From NCBI RefSeq assembly GCF_004403945.1, contig NZ_SOHM01000008.1:186743-250742 (forward strand): 64,000 nucleotides of DNA. The letters are read 5' to 3'. The notes beneath the pieces are model-generated. The model saw nothing but the letters and a program-made list of their open reading frames with translations, had not been told where the DNA came from and made no database searches. The number at the start of each line of letters is the position of its first letter. Positions within the stretch are counted from its first letter, which is position 1. This DNA is from Cryobacterium lactosi (GTDB lineage Bacteria; Actinomycetota; Actinomycetes; Actinomycetales; Microbacteriaceae). The translations under genes and the position numbers were made by a program. Shown here piece by piece: positions 1 through 7,027 of this stretch.

Positions 1-396
1 GCGAAGAAGCTCGAGACACCAGCGCGTGTCGACGACGAAGACTATGCGTTTCACTGGACTTGGGTGACAAATGCGTGTTCGCCTTCAATGCTGCAGAGCG
101 GTAAGCATCGCGGTGAAATGGTTCTTATCGCCCATGCGCGGCTGCTGATTTCGAGGGGTTATGACGTTGTCGCGATGATCGACGACCAAGACGCGATCAA
201 ACTAGCCCATAAGGCCCAGGTGCCAACTTTCACGACCGTGGATCTGTTCTTTGAGAGCATCTCTGCGGGTCTGATAAGTACGAGAGCGGAGCTAAGGCGA
301 CTGTATGGTCTCGTTCAGCCAAACGACGATGGGCTGCTTCCTTTTGAGCGCACTGAACTCGAGCATTTTTCGTGGCCTGCCACTAAAGCCGCCTAA
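1..396 (+). CDS. C-terminal part of a PIN-like nuclease-domain protein (5' end outside window)
   Basis: The frame is open from base 1 and ends in TAA at 394-396, so the gene begins upstream; the GTG at 64 is the first internal start codon. The visible part has a GE pair, then an acidic MIDDQDA segment and TFTTVDLFFESISAGLI. This order (E, then DD, then a 'T-x-x-L' helix before a glycine-leucine turn) resembles the second half of PIN-domain nucleases such as VapC-like toxins. No antitoxin partner is visible downstream. Base composition is clearly more AT-rich than the next 9 kb, which suggests recent acquisition or a decaying region. The PIN assignment rests on pattern only and could be wrong; that the gene is real and partial is more certain. 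Confidence 0.5.
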   Translation, partial: AKKLETPARVDDEDYAFHWTWVTNACSPSMLQSGKHRGEMVLIAHARLLISRGYDVVAMIDDQDAIKLAHKAQVPTFTTVDLFFESISAGLISTRAELRRLYGLVQPNDDGLLPFERTELEHFSWPATKAA

Positions 397-490
397 GGCT
401 GGACCCGCCATACCAGGCATCTACGCTGTATCTTCTTCACTGCGGAGCCTTAGCTAGTCCCTAGCTGACGGACGCAAGCCGTCAAGCGAC

Positions 491-520
491 AAACCCGCGG
501 ACTGACGTCTCCGCGGGTTT
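491..520. terminator. Perfect 10-bp hairpin, probable terminator
   Basis: AAACCCGCGG (491-500) and CCGCGGGTTT (511-520) form a perfect 10-bp stem with a 10-nt loop. The stem ends in A/T runs on both strands, so it could work in either direction. It separates the partial gene at the window start from the lacI promoter. Confidence 0.7.
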
Positions 521-531
521 GCATCCCGCGC

Positions 532-561
532 TTGACATCCACAAAAACGTTTATGTAAGCT
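532..561 (+). promoter_or_regulatory. Promoter of the fructan operon / lacI
   Basis: A -35 TTGACA (532-537) and a -10 TAAGCT (556-561) are separated by 18 bp. The first LacI operator lies inside the spacer, so bound repressor would block RNA polymerase. Confidence 0.6.
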
Positions 562-589
562 CTCACCCAGATCAACAAAAACGTTTTTG
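543..589. promoter_or_regulatory. Two LacI-family operators
   Basis: A centrally symmetric AAACGTTT core occurs at 545-552, and a perfect 14-bp palindrome CAAAAACGTTTTTG at 576-589. The CpG-centred palindrome is typical of LacI-family sites. One copy overlaps the promoter spacer and one lies between the transcription start and the lacI start codon, with centres 34 bp apart. No copy was seen before the binding-protein or levanase genes, so control probably acts on one long transcript starting here. Confidence 0.75.
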
Positions 590-601
590 GGAATGGGTTC
601 A

Positions 602-1624
602 ATGATGAGCAAGCGTGTGGGTATTCGAGAGGTCGCGGCCGCGGCCGGCGTCTCCGTGACGACCGTGTCGCACTCGCTCAGCGGCGGCGGACAGCTCAGC
701 GACGCCACCCGGGAACGCGTGAAGTCGGTGGCCGAGGGCCTCAACTACGCACCCAACCGGCTCGCCAGCGGCCTGCGTAGCAAGCGCTCGCAGATCATCG
801 GCTTCGTCAGCGACGAGATCTCCACCACGCCCTATGCCGGCAACGTTTTGCTCGGCGCTCAAGAAGCTGCCGCCGCCAACGACCAGGTGCTCATGGTGGT
901 CAACTCCAACCGCAATTCCAAGGTTGAAGACCGTGGAATCGAGGCGCTGCTGCAGCACCGGGTCGACGGCATCATCTACGCCCGCATGTACCACCAGGCC
1001 GTTGAGCTTCCCGCGGCGCTGAGCGGCATCCCCACGGTGCTGCTCGACGCATCCAGCGACCGCACCGACTTGTCCTCGGTGGTGCCCGACGAAGAAGGCG
1101 CCGCCCGCACCGCCATGGCGCACCTGCTCCAGGCCGGACACCGCCGCATCGGCTACCTGGGCAATATCGACGACATCCCCGCCACCCGCGGCCGCCTCGC
1201 CGGGTACCGTGCCGCTCTGGCCGAACAGGGCATCGCCTACGACGAGTCCCTTGTCACCGCGAGTGAGTCGATGACCGGGCCGGGCCGCGACGCCGCCAGC
1301 CGGCTGCTGGCCCTGGCCGACCGGCCCACCGCGCTGTTCTGCTTCAACGACCGCATCGCCATGGGCGCCTACCAGGCGGCACACCTGGCAAGCCTGGAGA
1401 TCCCCCGGGACCTGAGCATCGTGAGCATCGACAACTTCGAGGTGTTGGCCGACGCGCTGCTGCCCGGGCTCACCTCTATCGCGCTGCCGCACTACGAGAT
1501 GGGCCGCTGGGCCATCGAGCGGCTCGCCGCCGAACTGGCCGATGACGCCGATTCGGCACCGCAGCAGATTCAGATGCCCTGCCCCCTGGTGCTGCGGCAG
1601 TCAGTCGGCCCGCCTCCGCGATAA
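602..1624 (+). CDS. LacI-family repressor of the fructan/sucrose locus
   Basis: About 340 aa. An N-terminal helix-turn-helix (VGIREVAAAAGVS, TTVSHSLSG) and hinge helix (LNYAPNRLASGLRS) are followed by a periplasmic-binding-protein-like effector domain (RVDGIIYARM, TALFCFNDRIAMGAY, PRDLSIVSIDNFE), the full LacI layout. ATG at 602 or 605 is the likely start because GGGAATGGG lies just upstream; a TTG at 587 in the same frame would overlap the operator. The next genes are a sugar ABC importer, glycosidases and a fructokinase, so the effector is probably sucrose, a fructan fragment or a fructose derivative. The operators at 545-589 imply autoregulation. Confidence 0.92.
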   Translation: MMSKRVGIREVAAAAGVSVTTVSHSLSGGGQLSDATRERVKSVAEGLNYAPNRLASGLRSKRSQIIGFVSDEISTTPYAGNVLLGAQEAAAANDQVLMVVNSNRNSKVEDRGIEALLQHRVDGIIYARMYHQAVELPAALSGIPTVLLDASSDRTDLSSVVPDEEGAARTAMAHLLQAGHRRIGYLGNIDDIPATRGRLAGYRAALAEQGIAYDESLVTASESMTGPGRDAASRLLALADRPTALFCFNDRIAMGAYQAAHLASLEIPRDLSIVSIDNFEVLADALLPGLTSIALPHYEMGRWAIERLAAELADDADSAPQQIQMPCPLVLRQSVGPPPR

Positions 1625-1731
1625 CGCGGCGACGAGCCAACCTCCACACTTCGCAACCGCTGGAACGGTCGCGACGATCGGCTCCCCTCGCCGATGTACT
1701 CCCCCACAACCCCCGATTAGAAGGAATGAAG

Positions 1732-3030
1732 ATGAGACACGCAAAGAAGCGCCTGATCGTAGCGAGTGTACTCGCCACGAGTCTCGTTGCCGCGTTGACT
1801 GGCTGCGCCAACGGCACTGCCGCCAGCGGCTCCGACGGTAAGAACGGCGAACTGACCATTTGGACCCACAACGGCGGCAACACCGAAGAGCTCGCCGCCG
1901 TGCAGGCCATCGTGGACGGCTACAACTCCAGCCAGGACGAGACCACTGTGAAGCTGCAGGCGTTCCCACAGGCCTCCTACAACGACTCGGTGATCGCGGC
2001 CGCCGCATCCGGCAAGCTGCCCTGCATCGTCGACATCGACGGCCCCAACGTGCCCAACTGGGCCTGGGCCAAGTACCTCACCCCGCTCGACCTCAGCGTG
2101 GACCTGGACGAGAACCTGCCCAGCACGCTGGGCATCTGGAATGGCGAGACCTACTCGGTGGGTTACTACGACGTGGCGTTGGCGATGTTCGCCCGCAAGT
2201 CCGTGCTCGCCGAGAACGGCATCCGCCAGGCCACCATTGACCAGCCCTGGACCCAGGAGGAGTTCGACGACGCACTCGCCAAGCTCAAGGCCACCGGCAA
2301 CTGGAAGAATCCGCTCGACATCGGCACCGGCGACGTGGGCGAGTGGTACCCCTACGCGTTCTCCCCGCTGCTGCAGTCCTTCGGCGGCGACCTGGTCAAC
2401 CGCGATGACTACCAGTCGGCGGATGGCGTGCTCAACGGACCGGAAGCCCTCGAGTGGGCCGAGTGGATGCAGTCCCTCGCCACCGACGGTTACATCGCCA
2501 CCAAGAGCGGCGCCGACTCCGCGCTCGACTTCCAGAACGACGTGACCGCCATCCAGTACGGCGGCAGCTGGGCCGCGGCCAACAACGCCGCCGCACTCGG
2601 CGACGACTTGGCCGTGATGCCCTCCGTCGACCTCGGCGAAGGCACCAAGATCGGCGGCGGCTCCTGGCAGTGGGGCGTGACCACCGGCTGCGCCGACCCC
2701 GAAGCGGCCATGGACTACCTCTCCTACTCGCTCTCCCCCGAGAACATCGCCGCGGTCGCGGTGGCCACCGCCACCATCCCCGCCACGGATGCCGCCGCCG
2801 CCCTGGTGCCCGGCTTCGAGGAGGGCGGCAACCTCGCCATCTTCCGCGAGTTCTCGGCCACGAGCGCGGTGCTCCGCCCGGAGACCCCGGCGTACCCGTT
2901 CATCGCGACGGAGTTCACCAAGGCCACGCAGGACATCATCAACGGCGGTGACCCGCAGGGCACCCTCGACTCGGCGGTCAAGGCCATCGACGCCAACATC
3001 AAGTCCAACGGCGGCTACACGCAGAAGTAG
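1732..3030 (+). CDS. Sugar ABC transporter substrate-binding lipoprotein (family 1)
   Basis: About 432 aa. A signal peptide with lipobox LTGC anchors the protein on the outer face of the membrane. The mature part has the family-1 SBP opening (ELTIWTHNGG) and ends with KAIDANIKSNGG. AGAAGGA ends 6 nt before ATG 1732, so that start is preferred to the overlapping in-frame ATG at 1726. It lies about 100 bp after lacI and just before the two permeases; a long hairpin at 3037-3080 follows its stop. It should capture sucrose or fructo-oligosaccharides released outside by the levanase at 7028. No ATPase is encoded here, so a shared MsiK-type ATPase elsewhere is likely. Confidence 0.92.
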   Translation: MRHAKKRLIVASVLATSLVAALTGCANGTAASGSDGKNGELTIWTHNGGNTEELAAVQAIVDGYNSSQDETTVKLQAFPQASYNDSVIAAAASGKLPCIVDIDGPNVPNWAWAKYLTPLDLSVDLDENLPSTLGIWNGETYSVGYYDVALAMFARKSVLAENGIRQATIDQPWTQEEFDDALAKLKATGNWKNPLDIGTGDVGEWYPYAFSPLLQSFGGDLVNRDDYQSADGVLNGPEALEWAEWMQSLATDGYIATKSGADSALDFQNDVTAIQYGGSWAAANNAAALGDDLAVMPSVDLGEGTKIGGGSWQWGVTTGCADPEAAMDYLSYSLSPENIAAVAVATATIPATDAAAALVPGFEEGGNLAIFREFSATSAVLRPETPAYPFIATEFTKATQDIINGGDPQGTLDSAVKAIDANIKSNGGYTQK

Positions 3031-3036
3031 TCGACC

Positions 3037-3080
3037 GCGGGGGTGCGGCTCAGTGCCTCAACTGACAGCCGCGCCCCCGC
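3037..3080 (+). promoter_or_regulatory. Intercistronic hairpin between SBP and permease genes
   Basis: GCGGGGG (3037-3043) pairs with CCCCCGC (3074-3080), and GCGGCT (3045-3050) with AGCCGC (3067-3072), with a T-G wobble between them. CAGT/ACTG (3051-3054/3061-3064) extends the stem inward. There is no T-run. It sits in the 70-nt gap after the binding-protein stop, where a stabilising or attenuating hairpin would raise binding-protein output over permease output. Confidence 0.6.
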
Positions 3081-3100
3081 CCTCGCTCAGGGAGACTCTC

Positions 3101-4054
3101 ATGACCAGCACGATCGAACGACCCCCGGCGGCCCCCGCCGCCGGCGGCCCGGCCCGGCCTCGCCGGCCCAAACGGGACCGCACCAGCAAGACCGAGAACG
3201 TCGCCGGGCTGGCCATGCTGGCCCCCGCGGTACTGCTGCTGGCCCTGTTCATCTTCGTCCCGGCGATCCTCGCATTCGGGCTCGCCTTCACCAACGCCCG
3301 GCTCATCTCGCCCTACCCGGCCGTGTTCGTGGGCCTCGACAACTTCGTGCGCCTGTTCGCGGATGCCGCCTTCTTCCGCGCGCTGCTCAACGTGGGCTAC
3401 TTCGCCGTGGTGGTCGTCCCGCTGCAGGCCGGCCTCGCCCTGGTGATGGCCATCCTGGTGAACAAGCAGGTGCGCGGCACCACGTTCTTCCGCACGGTGT
3501 ACTTCCTGCCGGTGGTCACCTCCATGGTCGTCGTCTCGCTGCTCTGGCTGTTCATGTACCGCCAGGACGGCCTGATCAACGTGATCATCGAACGGGTCAC
3601 CATGGGCATGGTCACCGGCCCCGACTGGCTCAACGACACCTCCACCTCGATGCCGGCGATCATCCTCATGTCGGTCTGGCAGGGTGTGGGCTTCCACATG
3701 ATCATCTGGCTGTCCGGGCTGCAGACCATCCCCGCCGACCTCTACGAAGCCGCCGACCTCGACGGCGTCACCGCCTGGCAGCGCTTCCGGTACATCACCT
3801 GGCCGGGCCTCTCCGCCACCCGCAGCCTGATCCTGGTGACCATCACCATCCAGGCCCTCAGCCTGTTCACCCAGATCAGCGTGATGACCCAGGGCGGCCC
3901 GCTCAACTCCACCACCACCGTGGTCTACGAGGCCGTGCGCAGCGGCTTCGCCCAGCAGGAGACCGGCTACGCCTCGGCGATCTCCCTCGTGTTCTTCGTC
4001 ATCGTGCTGCTGATCTCGGTCGTGCAGCGCTTCCTCAGCAGAGAGAAGGCCTGA
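3101..4054 (+). CDS. Sugar ABC transporter permease, MalF type
   Basis: About 317 aa with six predicted membrane helices (first LAMLAPAVLLLALFIFVPAI; last ISLVFFVIVLLISVV). The cytoplasmic EAA loop, which docks the ATPase, is visible as EAADLDGVTAWQRFRYITWPG. A charged, proline-rich N-terminus of about 35 residues precedes helix 1. ATG 3101 has GGGAGA 5 nt upstream; the frame is open further upstream, but that part overlaps the binding-protein gene. It pairs with the permease starting 2 nt after its stop. Confidence 0.93.
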   Translation: MTSTIERPPAAPAAGGPARPRRPKRDRTSKTENVAGLAMLAPAVLLLALFIFVPAILAFGLAFTNARLISPYPAVFVGLDNFVRLFADAAFFRALLNVGYFAVVVVPLQAGLALVMAILVNKQVRGTTFFRTVYFLPVVTSMVVVSLLWLFMYRQDGLINVIIERVTMGMVTGPDWLNDTSTSMPAIILMSVWQGVGFHMIIWLSGLQTIPADLYEAADLDGVTAWQRFRYITWPGLSATRSLILVTITIQALSLFTQISVMTQGGPLNSTTTVVYEAVRSGFAQQETGYASAISLVFFVIVLLISVVQRFLSREKA

Positions 4055-4056
4055 TC

Positions 4057-5022
4057 ATGGCGATCTCACAAGTAGCGATTCCCGAAGTGGCCGGCACAAA
4101 ATCGGCGCAGGCATCCGCCCCGCACGCCGTGCTCGGACGCAAGACGGCCAAGAAGAAGCGCGTGATCGGCATCGGCGGCTGGATCCTCCGCATCGGCCTG
4201 ACCGTGCTGTTCCTCTTCCCGATCCTGTTCATGTTCGTGTCGTCGCTGAAGCCCGACCAGCAGATCTTCGGCGACCTGTCCTCGATCGCGGCGTTCCTGC
4301 CCATCGGCAACATCTCGATGGACAACTACGCGGCCGTGTTCGACCGGGTGCCCGCCGCCCGGTTCCTGGTCAACTCCATCGGCATCTCGGCGATCACCGT
4401 GGTCGCCGGCATCCTGGTGAACAGCCTCGCCGCCTTCGCGCTCAGCCGGATGCGCGTGCGCGGCAAGACCGTCATCCTCACCCTCATCATCGCCACCCTC
4501 ATCGTGCCGTTCGAGACCCTCGCGCTGCCGCTGGTGTGGTGGGTGAACCAGCTGCCCTCGTTCGAACTGACCGAGTTCGGCTTCCTCTTCACCAAGGGCT
4601 GGATCGACACCTACCAGGTGCAGATCATCCCGTTCATCGCCAACGCGTTCTCGATCTACCTGTTCCACCAGTACTTCGAGTCGATCCCCAAGGAGCTCGA
4701 CGAGGCCGCCCGCATGGACGGCGCAGGCTGGTTCCGCATCTACCGGCAGGTGGTCATGCCGCTCTCCGGCCCGGCCATCGCCACCGTCGCCATCCTCACC
4801 TTCCTGCCCGCCTGGAACTCCTACCTCTGGCCGCTCATGGTGGTGCAAACCGAGGAGCTTCGCCCGGTGATGGTGGGCGTGCAGTACTTCTTCCAGCTCA
4901 ACGTCTCCTGGGGCGAGGTGATGGCGTACTCCACGCTGATCACCCTGCCCGTGGTGGCCCTGTTCATCGCGTTCCAACGCTCATTCGTCAACAGCATCGC
5001 GTCCAGCGGTGTGAAAGGTTAG
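4057..5022 (+). CDS. Sugar ABC transporter permease, MalG type
   Basis: About 321 aa; MalG-like membrane helices, a long extracytoplasmic loop after helix 1, and an EAA loop (ELDEAARMDGAGWFRIYRQV) followed by the typical MPLSGPAIATVAILTF helix. The start lies 2 nt after the MalF-type stop, with AGAGAAGG inside the end of that gene as ribosome site, so the two are translationally coupled. Forms the membrane channel with its neighbour for import of the sugar captured by the upstream lipoprotein. Confidence 0.93.
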   Translation: MAISQVAIPEVAGTKSAQASAPHAVLGRKTAKKKRVIGIGGWILRIGLTVLFLFPILFMFVSSLKPDQQIFGDLSSIAAFLPIGNISMDNYAAVFDRVPAARFLVNSIGISAITVVAGILVNSLAAFALSRMRVRGKTVILTLIIATLIVPFETLALPLVWWVNQLPSFELTEFGFLFTKGWIDTYQVQIIPFIANAFSIYLFHQYFESIPKELDEAARMDGAGWFRIYRQVVMPLSGPAIATVAILTFLPAWNSYLWPLMVVQTEELRPVMVGVQYFFQLNVSWGEVMAYSTLITLPVVALFIAFQRSFVNSIASSGVKG

Positions 5023-5030
5023 GCCCGGTT

Positions 5031-6029
5031 ATGTCGCTCCAACTGCCCGATAAGTGGATCTGGGACTCCTGGTACGTGCAGGTCGACGGCGTCACGCACG
5101 CCTTCTACCTGCACGCCAGCAAGGCCCTGGGGGATCCCGACCGCCGGCACCGGCATCCGATCGTGGGCCACGCCGTGAGTACCGACCTGACCAACTGGAC
5201 GGTCGTGCAGGATGCGCTGATCATCTCGGATGCGCCCGCCTTCGACGACGGCACCACCTGGACCGGCTCCGTGGTGCAGAACGACGACGGGCTCTGGTGG
5301 ATGTTCTACACCGGCACCTCCCGCGCGGACGACACCATGGTGCAGCGGGTGGGCGCGGCCACCTCGGCCGACCTGCTCACCTGGACGAAGGTCTCGACCG
5401 AGCCGCTGGTGGAGGCCGACTCCGCTTATTACGAGAAGCTCGACCTCTCTCTGTGGCACGACGAGGCCTGGCGCGACCCGTGGGTGTTCCGGTTCCCCGG
5501 CGAGAGCACCTGGCAGATGCTGATCACCGCGCGCGCCTCCACCGGCGACCCGCTCGTGCGCGGCGTGCTCGGCCATGCCACCAGCGACGACCTGCTTAAC
5601 TGGACGGTGCAGCCGCCGCTCAGCCAGCCCGGCCAGGGCTTCGGCCAGCTGGAGGTGTTCCAGTTCGAGATCGTCGACGGGGTGCCCGTGTTGTTGTTCT
5701 GCTGCGGCGTCAGCGAGCTCTCCCCCGAACGCCAGGCCGCCGGCGAGGTGGGCGGCGTCTACAGCGTGGCCGTGGATGCCCGACTGGAGCAGGTGGACTT
5801 CACCGGGTCGGTGCTGTTCGACCGCACCGATCTCTACGCTGCCCGACTGCTGCGGGATGCCGACGGCGGCTGGGTGCTGCTCGGCTTCATCAACATCGTC
5901 GACGGCGAGTTCGTCGGCACACTGAGCGACCCGATCCCGGTGACGGCGGATCCGGTGCTCGGGCTGGTGCACCGGACGGGTGCCGGTTCCGCCGTCGCCG
6001 ACGGCGCGTTCGCCGCGGCAACGCTGTGA
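5031..6029 (+). CDS. Cytoplasmic GH32/GH68-clan glycoside hydrolase (beta-fructosidase-like)
   Basis: About 332 aa, no signal peptide. Five-bladed-propeller signatures of clan GH-J are visible: a tryptophan-framed nucleophile (WIWDSWY, Asp12), TWTGSVV, the RDP transition-state stabiliser (WRDPWVF, Asp149) and a candidate acid/base in GQLEVFQFE (Glu208). The family's C-terminal beta-sandwich is missing; the protein is only the catalytic domain. It should hydrolyse imported sucrose or fructo-oligosaccharides and feed fructose to the kinase, whose start overlaps its stop by 4 bp (GTGA). The exact substrate cannot be read from sequence. Confidence 0.8.
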   Translation: MSLQLPDKWIWDSWYVQVDGVTHAFYLHASKALGDPDRRHRHPIVGHAVSTDLTNWTVVQDALIISDAPAFDDGTTWTGSVVQNDDGLWWMFYTGTSRADDTMVQRVGAATSADLLTWTKVSTEPLVEADSAYYEKLDLSLWHDEAWRDPWVFRFPGESTWQMLITARASTGDPLVRGVLGHATSDDLLNWTVQPPLSQPGQGFGQLEVFQFEIVDGVPVLLFCCGVSELSPERQAAGEVGGVYSVAVDARLEQVDFTGSVLFDRTDLYAARLLRDADGGWVLLGFINIVDGEFVGTLSDPIPVTADPVLGLVHRTGAGSAVADGAFAAATL

Positions 6030-6964
6030 CCGGGACCGTGGCCGATGCGTCCGAGCGTCAGGTGCTCGTCGTGGGCGAAGCGCTGGTGGACCTCGTGCAG
6101 CGGGCCGACGGCTCCCGGCACGAGGCGCCCGGCGGCAGCCCGGCCAACGTGGCGCTGACGCTGGGCCGGTTGGGGCGGCATCCGCAGCTACTCACCAGCC
6201 TGGGCGACGATGCGCGCGGGCTCGTGCTGCGGGCATGGCTGGAGGACTCGGGGGTACGGGTGTCGGCGGGGAGCGCGACAGGGGCGCACACCTCCACCGC
6301 CACGGCTCTACTCGATGCCACGGGGGCGGCCACCTACGAGTTCGCCCTGGACTGGTCCGTTGACGTGTCGCTGGCCGGCGCGGCCGACGTGCTGCACGTG
6401 GGGTCGGTCGCCACGGTGATCGAGCCGGGCGCCTCCGACGTGGCCCGCCTGGTCGAGGCCCGGCGGGCGACGGCCACCATCACGTTCGACCCGAACATCC
6501 GGCCCGCGCTGATCGACGACGCCGCGGCCGCACGGGCGCGGGTGGAACAGCTCGTGGGCCTCGCCGACGTGGTGAAAGTCAGCGACGAGGACCTGCTCTG
6601 GCTGCACCCCGACCGCGATCTCGCCGAGACGGCGGCGTCCTGGCTGGCCGCCGGGCCGGCCGTTGTGGTCGTCACCCAGGGCGGCGAGGGCGCGTTCGCG
6701 CTCACCGCTCAGGGCCGGGTCTGGGCGTCAGCGCCCCGGGTGAGCGTGGTCGACACCGTCGGTGCCGGCGACACGTTCATGGGCGCGCTCATCGACGGAC
6801 TGATCGGCGCGGACCTGATCGGCGCCGACCGCCGCCAGGCGCTCCGCGACGTGCCGCTGGGTGTGCTGGAGAGCATCATGCGGCGAAGCGCGGATGCGGC
6901 CGCCGTCACGGTGTCCCGCCCCGGCGCCGACCCGCCCACCCGCACCGAACTCGCCGCGGTGTAG
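6026..6964 (+). CDS. PfkB-family carbohydrate kinase, probable fructokinase
   Basis: About 312 aa. The ribokinase/PfkB fold is shown by VVGEALVDLV near the N-terminus, the GGSPANVA substrate-side motif, and the DTVGAGDTFMGAL signature 2 with the catalytic Asp. The GTG start overlaps the glycosidase stop by 4 bp. Context (fructan import and hydrolysis) argues for phosphorylation of fructose to fructose-6-phosphate; other PfkB substrates remain possible. A threonine/aspartate pair before the C-terminal helices fits the ATP site. Confidence 0.88.
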   Translation: MTGTVADASERQVLVVGEALVDLVQRADGSRHEAPGGSPANVALTLGRLGRHPQLLTSLGDDARGLVLRAWLEDSGVRVSAGSATGAHTSTATALLDATGAATYEFALDWSVDVSLAGAADVLHVGSVATVIEPGASDVARLVEARRATATITFDPNIRPALIDDAAAARARVEQLVGLADVVKVSDEDLLWLHPDRDLAETAASWLAAGPAVVVVTQGGEGAFALTAQGRVWASAPRVSVVDTVGAGDTFMGALIDGLIGADLIGADRRQALRDVPLGVLESIMRRSADAAAVTVSRPGADPPTRTELAAV

Positions 6965-7027
6965 TCCACCGAGCCCTCAACCACCCGCACTACCCAACTG
7001 CGATCCACCCGCAACACAACGGAGTCA

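Noticed and set aside
1677-1695. Terminator between lacI and the sugar-binding protein gene
   Set aside because: ATCGGC/GCCGAT with a 7-nt loop is only 6 bp and has no T-run; too weak to list, and the operon is expected to read through.
3043-4056. Long N-terminal extension of the MalG-type permease
   Set aside because: It overlaps the whole MalF-type gene in another frame; the ATG at 4057 lies 2 nt after the MalF stop and starts a normal-length permease.
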